64,000 nt of DNA, taken from contig JAWPHD010001422.1 in NCBI GenBank assembly GCA_037043455.1, positions 124,001 through 188,000 of the forward strand, given 5' to 3'. Both the position numbers and the translations under genes were made by a program. Positions 57,040 to 64,000 of the stretch are shown here, piece by piece; position 1 is the stretch's first letter, and each line of letters starts with the position of its first letter. This stretch comes from Cyrtodaria siliqua. Taxonomy: Eukaryota > Mollusca > Bivalvia > Adapedonta > Hiatellidae. Below the pieces are notes generated by a model. It had not been told where the DNA came from and did no database searches. It saw only the letters and a list, made by a program, of their open reading frames with translations.

Positions 57040-59470
57040 GCTTCAGACCACTTCGACTTTCATTAAATGGCACTTCATATAATGCTTTTCATTAAGCGTG
57101 TATCTGTTACTTTCACTAAATGGCAAGTCGTAAATAAGACGTTTCAGAAACGGTTCTGAGACGTTTGTTTACCCCGCGGCAATTCAAATAAGGCATTTCA
57201 GGAAGCAGGCCTATGTGATTTTGACTAAATGCCAATTCATGCCAATTCAAATAAGGAATTTCATGAAGCAGGCCTGTGTGATTTTGACTAAATGCCAATT
57301 AAAATAAGGCATTTCATGAAGCAGGCCTTTGTGATTTTGCCTAAATGCCAGTTAAATGAGGTTTTTCATGAAGCAGGCCTATGTGATTTTGACTAAATGC
57401 CAATTCAAATAAGGCATTCCATGAAGCAGGCCTATGGGATTTTGACTAAATGCAAATTAAATAAGGCTTTTCATGAAGCAGGCCTATGTGATTTTGACTA
57501 AATGCCAATTCAAATAAGGCCGGTGCTAGGGAGCGTGAGAGGTGTTGCTTCTTTCATTACTTCTCATGAACAGACTCAATAAAACCGAGCCTGCTGCTTT
57601 ATTCTTTTAATTGTGTTTGTTGTTCCCAAAGGATCACCTTTATCAGTATTTATTAACATTCACACTAGCGTTCGTTTAGTGCAGTGTGGCGGCTATAAAA
57701 TGTCTCCCCGTGCTACGAATCAGTAGTGTTATTTTTACTGGTCCTTTGGGACCAGCGAGCCCAATATAGGTGGCTTTGAAGTAGAATACCGCTTAAGCCG
57801 GTTCTAGGGGGCGTGAGAGGTGTTACTTCTTTCATTACTTCTCATGCACAGACTCAATAAAACCGAGTCTGCTGCTTTATTCTCTTAATTGTGTTTGTTG
57901 CTCCCAAAGGATCACCTTTATCAGTATTTATTTTCATGAAGCAGGCCTATGTGATTTTGACTAAATGCCAATTAAATAAGGCTTTTCAAGAAGCAGGCCT
58001 ATGTGATTTTGACTAAATGCCAATTCCAATAAGGCATTTCATGAAGCAGGCCTTTGTGATTTTGACTAAATGCCAGTTAAATGAGGCTTTTCATGAAGCA
58101 GGTCTATGTGATTTTGATTAAATGCCAGTTAAATGAGGCTTTTCATGAAGCAGGCCTATGTGATTTTGACTAAATGCAAATTAAATAAGGCTTTTCATGA
58201 AGCAGGCCTATGTGATTTTGACTAAATGCCAATTAAATATGGCTTTTCATGAAGCAGGCCTATGTGATTTTGACTAAATGCCAATTAAATAAGGCTTTTC
58301 ATGAAGCAGGCCTATGTGATTTTGACTAAATGTCAATTCAAATACGGCATTTAATGAAGCAGGCCTTTGTGATTTTGACTGAATGCCAGTTAAATGAGGC
58401 TTTTCAAGAAGCAGGCCTATGTGATTTTGACTAAATGCCAATTAGATAAGGCTTTTCGTGAAACAGGCCTATGTGATTTTGACTAAATGCCAATTCAAAT
58501 AAGGCATTTCATGAAGCAGGCCTTTGTGATTTTGCCTAAATGCCAGTTAAATGAGGTTTTTCATGAAGCAGGCCTATGTGATTTTGACTAAATGCCAATT
58601 CAAATAAGGCATTCCATGAAGCAGGACTTTGTGATTTTGACTAAATGCCAGTTAAATGAGGCTTTTCATGAAGCAGGCCTATGTGATTTTGACTAAATGC
58701 CAGTTCGCATAAGACGTTTCCTCAAACATGTATTTGTGTGCATTCTCGTAATGACAAGTGGCAAACGACGTTTTATGAAGCAAGCTTCTGTGACTTTTAC
58801 CTAATGGTAGTTCTCATAAGTCGTCTCATTAACGAGGCCTCTGTGACTACGTTATAAAAATTCACATAATTTCTTTCATGGAGCAGGCCTCATTGAGTTT
58901 CACTTAATGGCAAGTCGCGAAAGACGTTTCATGAAACACTACTGTGACTTTTACGTAATAATAATGTTCATAAAACATTTCGTCTTGGCATCAGGCATCT
59001 TGGACTTTCGCTTAATGACAATTCATACACTACGTTTCATGGAGCAAGCCTCTTTGACTTTTACGTTATAACAATTCACATAAGACGTTTCATGAAGAAC
59101 GCCTCTGTGACTTTTACGTAATGTCAATTTTCATAAGACGTTTTATGGAGCAGGCCTCTTTGGCTTTCGCTTAATGACAATTCATGCAATACGTTTCATG
59201 GAGCAAGCGTCTTTGGCTTTCGCTTAATGACATTTCATACAATACGTTTCATGGAGCAAGCCTCTTTGACTTTCGCTTAATGACAATTTATACAATAAGT
59301 TTCATGGAGCATTCCTCGTTGACTTTCGCTTAATGACAATTCATAGACTATGTTTCATGGAGAAAGCCTCATTGACTTTCGCTTAATGACAATTCATACA
59401 CTACGTGTCATGGAGCAAGCCTCGTTGACTTTCGCTTAATGGCAAGTAGTGGTCTATGACGTTTCCCGGA
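57040..59470 (+). repeat. 53-bp minisatellite, about 40 copies, inside gene A intron
   Basis: The central unit is tttcatgaagcaggcctatg, tgattttgactaaatgccaa, ttcaaataaggca (52-53 bp). From 58720 to 59460 units are diverged (tttcatggagcaagcctctt, tgactttcgcttaatgacaa, ttcatacactacg), and a diverged edge also precedes 57160. The middle is nearly uniform, as expected when exchange homogenises the centre. It is interrupted at about 57516-57931 by the hairpin repeat. Confidence 0.93.
57516..57931 (+). mobile_element. one and a half copies of the hairpin repeat inserted in the minisatellite
   Basis: Copy one (57516-57775) reads ccggtgctagggagcgtgag, catgaacagactcaataaaa, ccgagcctgctgctttattc, cccaaaggatcacctttatc, gtgcagtgtggcggctataa, ctggtcctttgggaccag. 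Copy two (57795-57931) repeats the first half and stops at tcagtattta, where minisatellite units resume. The second hairpin CTGGTCC/GGACCAG in copy one is also a perfect palindrome. Confidence 0.8.
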
Positions 59471-59834
59471 GCAGACACCGGTAGTCTTCGATTTAGGCCT
59501 TACATAAATGTGGACATTTCTCACACAACTAGCAGAGTTAAATGTATGCTTAAAAAAGCAAGAACATGTAAAACATATAGAAAATGCGTATTTCTGTCAC
59601 GGTGTTTATTTTAATGTATATTGATTTAATTTACACATTTAGTCGGACACAACCATTGACATTAAAGTGAACTTCTGAATCACCGACCGTCTTACTTTAC
59701 TTTACACACATTTTATTGCTTTTCTTTTATAAACACGCAAACTGGTTGGGCCATAAGTTCTTTCAACATTAATAAAGGCCCTTCGCGTCTGTATTATAAT
59801 TAAACCAGAACCTAAGGTGTATCTTCAATATATT

Positions 59835-59920
59835 TGTCAATAACAGTTAATATAGATATAAAGATCGAACAGGAAAAGCAGCATTCAAGGACGACAGTCA
59901 ACCACAAACACACACCAATG
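59835..59920 (-). mobile_element. short 3' scrap of the reverse transcriptase element
   Basis: On the minus strand: gtttgtggttgactgtcgtc, cttgaatgctgcttttcctg, ttcgatctttatatctat, matching 10627-10690 and 56530-56600. Confidence 0.75.
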
Positions 59921-60028
59921 AATGTCATACAATCCCTGTGTGATAAACATTGAGTTTCCGTCTCTCGGGGATTTATCCTGGTATGATCGAACAAGAATAC
60001 TTCCAAGCCAATTGTGCATTACTTGTTA

Positions 60029-60053
60029 ACATATATATATATATATATATATA
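60029..60053 (+). repeat. (TA)n microsatellite
   Basis: About twelve at/ta dinucleotides in gene A intron. Confidence 0.85.
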
Positions 60054-60419
60054 ATTCATTTATTAAAACAAATAAAAATGCATCCTTAAGCCACCTTACC
60101 ACGGTGCCGTTGTTTGCAGTTTGCAAATATGCATAATAAACCAATACATCTCGAGTAACCTGTTCAGATTGAGATTCAAACCCGTTTTCACCCACTGGTA
60201 GCTCTGTAAATAACTTTTCTGCATTGGTCTTCTCCCAAGTTTAATAACAACATAACATAAAAGGGCATACAATGCGTTTAAACTCTTATTTTACCATACA
60301 TTTCCTGCATTGTTAAGCGATATATTGGAATATATATTTGAAAATTGTTCTTATTGTATTGTATAGTACCTTTAAACAACACATGCACAATTTTTATGAA
60401 TTGTTTCCTCTTAACATAC
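60054..60419. other. gene A intron sequence next to the M3 exon
   Basis: No element is recognised. The minus frame at 60278-60472 merges intron with the end of the M3 exon and is not a gene by itself. Confidence 0.45.
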
Positions 60420-60578
60420 CTTTCCACATTGCGACTTTTACAAGAAAGCGACGGGTGATCGTCTGAACCCACTTGGGTATGTCCTCGTCGTCCTCGTGAT
60501 TAAAGTAGATATCAAGGACGATAATCGTGAAGACCACAGACAGAGCGCTTAGCATCAGGATAATGGTCAAGTAGGTGG
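60420..60578 (-). CDS. nAChR-like subunit (gene A), M3 exon
   Basis: After the acceptor gtctcccgacag the frame, completing a Ser codon with the previous exon, reads TYLTIILMLSALSVVFTIIV then LDIYFNHEDDEDIPKWVQTI and TRRFLVKVAMWK. This is the third membrane helix followed by the start of the cytoplasmic helix: the 'LxxYF/H..' and 'P.W' positions are typical of nAChR subunits. The donor is gtatgtt. Length is 159 bp, leaving one base of the next codon. An unusually acidic HEDDEDIP linker follows M3, where most subunits have histidine or serine with few acids. Confidence 0.9.
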
Positions 60579-61491
60579 CTGTCGGGAGACATAATACATT
60601 TATTTACACTTCACAGATGCGCGGCGGCTTTGTCAAAATACTGGTATATGTATCAGTCCATTTTTGATCTAAGCTGATAAATACATTGATAAATACTTGT
60701 ATAGCAACACTTATTGAGGACTCCGACGTTTTCATGCAATTTAAAGGACAAAGCATGTAACATAAATAGCAAATAAAGGGGGTGTCCTGTTAGAGCTGTA
60801 TGTAGCGTACTCGCGTTTCACCAATACAACCCTTTATGGAATCCACGTCTTAGCTTTGAAAATGAGAAGGAACAGTGGTCACCCGCTGTTACATGTGGGT
60901 TTTCCCCGGGATCTTCGGTTTCCTCCCATATCAGAATATGTCATCCGCGCAATTGACAGTGATTTATATAAGCTGTGTTGCTTGTTTCGCAATCGATGTA
61001 AAAACACATTAAAGTATAAATTATACTTAACATAATTATTAGTGTTACTTAGTTGTGCAAACTCGTTTACACCAATGGTATACCATTAATTATGCTGTGT
61101 TTGTAGTATAGACTTAATATAGAATAGATAAAACAATATAGCTCCTTTCTTAAACTTTACAAAAATCAAACGAATAAAACCAACCCTATTATGATTTAAA
61201 GTGATTTGTTGTTGATTTATGTTTTAAATCAATCAATCAAATAATGGTGTGTGACAGGGGTATTTACTAGGAGTCATGCAATTTATGAGTTATTACGTTA
61301 GTAGTAAAAACATGTCATATACTCGACAAATCCAACATTTTTATAAAGTAGATTAAAAAGCTTAATCAGCGACAACTCGTCTGCAAATAATGAAGAAAAC
61401 TACTTTTCGCATTGTTATGTCTATGCAGTATTTTTTTTGTAAATACAAATACAAAAAGTGTATTTATAATACATATATTAAATGCACTTAC
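60579..61491. other. gene A intron between M3 and M2 exons
   Basis: Non-coding; no element recognised. Confidence 0.5.
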
Positions 61492-61569
61492 ACAAAATAC
61501 TTGCACTCAGTGACGTCTTGGGAATGTTTTCCGATATAAGGGTCAAGTACACGGCATAGGCCAGCAAAA
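61492..61569 (-). CDS. nAChR-like subunit (gene A), pore-lining M2 exon
   Basis: This 78-bp exon lies between a ttttacag acceptor and a gtaagtgc donor. It continues GMSLT from the previous exon with VLLAYAVYLTLISENIPKTS and LSASIL. It supplies most of the pore helix M2: conserved leucine at 9', valine at 13', glutamate at 20'. With the GER start of M2 in the previous exon (glutamate at -1') this predicts a cation-selective channel. Phases are consistent on both sides (2 bases in, 1 base out). Confidence 0.9.
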
Positions 61570-62059
61570 CTGTAAAACATACATATTTTAAAGTATGTCT
61601 TTGAATATAAACTTGGCATTCTAATGCAAAACCTACGATTATAGCAAATAAAATATTCTCAAAAGTTGTTCAGGATAAACCTGTATTCCTTATTATTTTG
61701 CATAACGCATGAATGGTTAACCTCTATGGAAAGATACTCTAAAACATTTTCAATAGGGTTTGACTGTCAACATTAATATTTTATGTAAAAGAACATAATA
61801 TATACTAAAGGAAAAGAACGCATCTCTGAAATTTCCGCTATATAATTTATATACTGCACACTTAATTCCACGTAATATTCCCAAGAAACGCCAAGATGTT
61901 TTGTAGAAAATAAGGGTTGCAGCTAGTTACAGGAAGGACACAACTGTGAATATGTATAATTTTTAATCACAGTACACTTTTTAACACGAAATTTATAAAT
62001 GTTGAAGTTTCGCCTTGAAAATTTGAGACATTATTGTATTTAATGTAAAAAGGTTCCAA

Positions 62060-62220
62060 AATGGTTGAGGCAAACGCGTATTCTATCAATAATGAAACCT
62101 TGCAGGGAGAACATCTGGTGTGTTATGTGTGGTTTTAGTCTTTGTTTCCGAAAGGAAATGTTTGATGTAGACCACTAACAGCAGCATATTATATTCACAA
62201 TATATAGTGGAAATTCCCCG
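62060..62220 (+). mobile_element. dispersed repeat copy without the SINE (empty site)
   Basis: tattctatcaataatgaaa, tttccgaaaggaaatg, gatgtagacc, actaacagcagcatattata and cacaatatatagtggaaatt match 46388-46518 joined directly to 46824-46850. Confidence 0.65.
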
Positions 62221-62574
62221 GTTGCGTTTATTTTTTCCTTTAGTATATGATAAAACTATCAATCAAACATAGCTTAAACAAACTAATCTTCCGAGCGTGT
62301 TCGGCCTATTACAAAGCATGCATCAGAAAAAACTGCTGTTACACATTGACAAAACAATCATGTAGAACATGTAGAACACATACATGACAACTGTAATATT
62401 TTCTACTAACTTAAAGGTAACCTTAACGTTTAGGACAAAGCATTTTGTTAGAAACTGGGAACATATGCCGCTGGCCATGGAATGGTGTGAAAAGTTCCAT
62501 GTTCACCGTCATGTGCATACCATCTTCGAGATGGCTCAAATTTCTGTACTATTGACATTTTAAATATTGAGTTC

Positions 62575-62720
62575 TGCCCAACTCAGGGCTAGAGGGCGTG
62601 AAGCAAGCACTTGCACACTACCGTTTATGAACAATCTCAATCAAACCGAGACTGCCATATTTTTGGGTATTTATCGAGTTCGGTGATTTCCAAATTTCTC
62701 CTTTCATACGCTTTTTATAG
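62575..62720 (+). mobile_element. hairpin repeat family copy
   Basis: gggctagagggcgtgaag, ttatgaacaatctcaatcaa, accgagactgccatattt, cgagttcggtgatttccaaa, tttctcctttcatacgcttt. The stem has one mismatch (CAATCTC against GAGACTG). Confidence 0.75.
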
Positions 62721-63404
62721 AGATTCACACACGCCATGATGGTGGGTTATACCGTAGAGTTATGCAATGGCTTGACACAATATAAAAAAGAATTCGAAAA
62801 ATAGTCGTATAGACAATAATTATTTAGGTACCAACTGAATATCCAGCCTAATGAGGCGTATTTGTCACTATAGAAATATCAAAGCCATAATTGATTTAAC
62901 AACTCAGTGATTTTCGGTTTTTATAACTCTATTTTGCAATATGACTGAGTATCATTTAGAGATGGTACGCGTCATTACGGACCGTATAATGACGCTGTAA
63001 AGTCCGGGAATTAATCCTAGAAATCTTACTCACATTTTTGGATAAATCCTGTGAAAATAGCTAACTTAAAGGCACAACCGAAGGTGTGTAGCGTTTAAAA
63101 AAGTGGTTTAGTTTTTTTTAAAGGACGTACTACTGGTTAGTGGGCATTATATTGCGTTGTGCATGCTGCACTGTTTATTTAACCGATGACAGCTACCTAG
63201 TGCTTGTATACAACTGCCATATAATCTTGTATATTGTTATTATTAGAAAGCTTTCCGTGGTTTTCTTTGGTATATTATGCAAAACTGCAACGCCTTTTAG
63301 GGTTACCGATTTAAATGTTAAATGATAATAAAACATATTTAAAAACAACAACAACACAATCTTCACAATGCATTAAAAGAAAAAGCAAAAGCGTATGATG
63401 TTAC

Positions 63405-63550
63405 CTGTGAGGGACATGCCCACTCTCTCCCCGGACTCCGGTGGAAGTTTGAACACAAACACGATCAGTGAGGCCATCAGAATCACCGGGAATATCGTGT
63501 TTAAGATGTGAAACAATGGACGCCTTCGGAGCTTCAGGGTGTAGTACAGT
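63405..63550 (-). CDS. nAChR-like subunit (gene A), M1 exon and start of M2
   Basis: This exon follows an acceptor (atcaatcag) and encodes [20 protein letters not shown] then [20 protein letters not shown] and ERVGMSLT, ending with one base of a Val codon before gtaac. The basic pre-M1 stretch, the M1 proline, the 'LPPESGE' link and the first turn of M2 are diagnostic for cys-loop receptor subunits of the acetylcholine type. Length is 146 bp. It is the most upstream exon of gene A in the window; ligand-binding exons should lie beyond 64000. Confidence 0.9.
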
Positions 63551-63564
63551 CTGATTGATAAAAT

Positions 63565-63755
63565 CAGAAAAGCATAAACACTAGATTATATATATTACAT
63601 CGTAGACAGAAAATCATTAACACTGGATTATACATAGAATATCGTAAACAGAAAAGCATAAACACTATTTTATATATATAGTACATCGTAGACAGAAAAT
63701 CATTAACACTGGATTATACATAGAATATCGTAAACAGAAAAACATAAACGCTAGA
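63565..63755 (+). repeat. about 85-bp tandem duplication next to the M1 exon
   Basis: cagaaaagcataaacacta begins copies at 63565 and 63649, and (as cagaaaaacataaacgct) at 63735. Each copy holds gtagacagaaaatcattaac and actggattatacatagaata. Confidence 0.85.
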
Positions 63756-63819
63756 CTCAATGTAGTAGTACAACTTTATACCGTAAGCTTTCAGTTAGTT
63801 TTCATATTGACTAGAATAA

Positions 63820-64000
63820 GTGGATTACCGCTTAGGCCTGTGCTAGGAGGCGTGAAAGGTGTTGTATTTTATATTACATCTCATGAACAAACTCAATCAA
63901 ACCGAGTTTTGTGTTTGTGTTTGTTGCTTCCGAGGGATCCCCTTTTCAGAATATATTGATCTTCACACTAGCGTTTGATAAATGCTGTTTGGCGGCTGTA
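63820..64000 (+). mobile_element. hairpin repeat family copy, cut by the window edge
   Basis: accgcttaggcctgtgctag, ggcgtgaaaggtgttg, tcatgaacaaactcaatcaa, accgagttttgtgtttgtgt, ttgcttccgagggatcccct, cactagcgtttgataaatgc, tgtttggcggctgta. Stem arms are CAAACTC and GAGTTTTG. Confidence 0.8.

Larger units (their letters stand above)
61570..63404. other. gene A intron between M2 and M1 exons; two dispersed repeats
   Basis: It contains the partner of the 46.4-kb repeat (62060-62220) and a hairpin repeat copy (62575-62720), described separately. The rest is AT-rich and featureless. Confidence 0.5.

Overview
This is a eukaryotic, AT-rich, intron-rich and heavily repeat-laden window, most likely from a bivalve or other lophotrochozoan mollusc. 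The grounds are cys-loop receptor exons with canonical GT-AG introns, several tRNA-derived SINE families with target-site duplications, a Penelope-like GIY-YIG retroelement, a Ty3/Gypsy relic and many terminal-inverted-repeat miniature elements. The species assignment is inference.

The only host genes I can support are two partial nicotinic-acetylcholine-receptor-like subunit genes, both on the minus strand and arranged head to tail. They are split into small exons that long-ORF scanning does not reveal. Gene A is the last four coding exons (63405-63550, 61492-61569, 60420-60578, 55484-55773). These carry transmembrane segments M1 to M4 and the stop codon; its ligand-binding exons must lie beyond the right edge. 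Gene B is the first three coding exons: a signal peptide at 17255-17303, then 7239-7390, then a 45-bp exon at 6118-6162. It continues beyond the left edge. Exon phases join without a break in both genes.

By region: 1-6 kb is non-coding with an inverted-repeat element and SINE debris. 6.1-17.4 kb is gene B with introns full of transposons: a GIY-YIG Penelope-like fragment with a hammerhead-like terminus, a broken reverse-transcriptase element at 8.46-10.8 kb, a 108-bp minisatellite, a TIR element, a non-LTR retrotransposon relic at 13.4-14.7 kb, and SINEs. 17.4-33 kb is intergenic, with a 38-bp minisatellite, a palindromic fold-back element, a long tetranucleotide microsatellite, a Gypsy relic at 23.75-25.64 kb and nested SINEs. 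33.6-46.3 kb is a 12.7-kb array of about 200 copies of a 63-bp unit. 46.3-55 kb is repeats and SINEs, including a 50-bp minisatellite. 55.5-63.6 kb is gene A, whose large intron holds a 53-bp minisatellite of about 2.4 kb.

The most striking object is the 63-bp array. Its period is a multiple of three, so both strands stay open for kilobases (one minus-strand frame runs 1388 codons), but the pattern looks like satellite DNA, not protein. The unit and about 350 bp of its left flank recur in inverted orientation at 7.93-8.48 kb with only about four units. The array therefore probably grew from the internal repeats of a mobile element. A second notable signal is a short hairpin in a dispersed repeat family that keeps its pairing through compensatory changes, with AATAAA in the loop of some copies.
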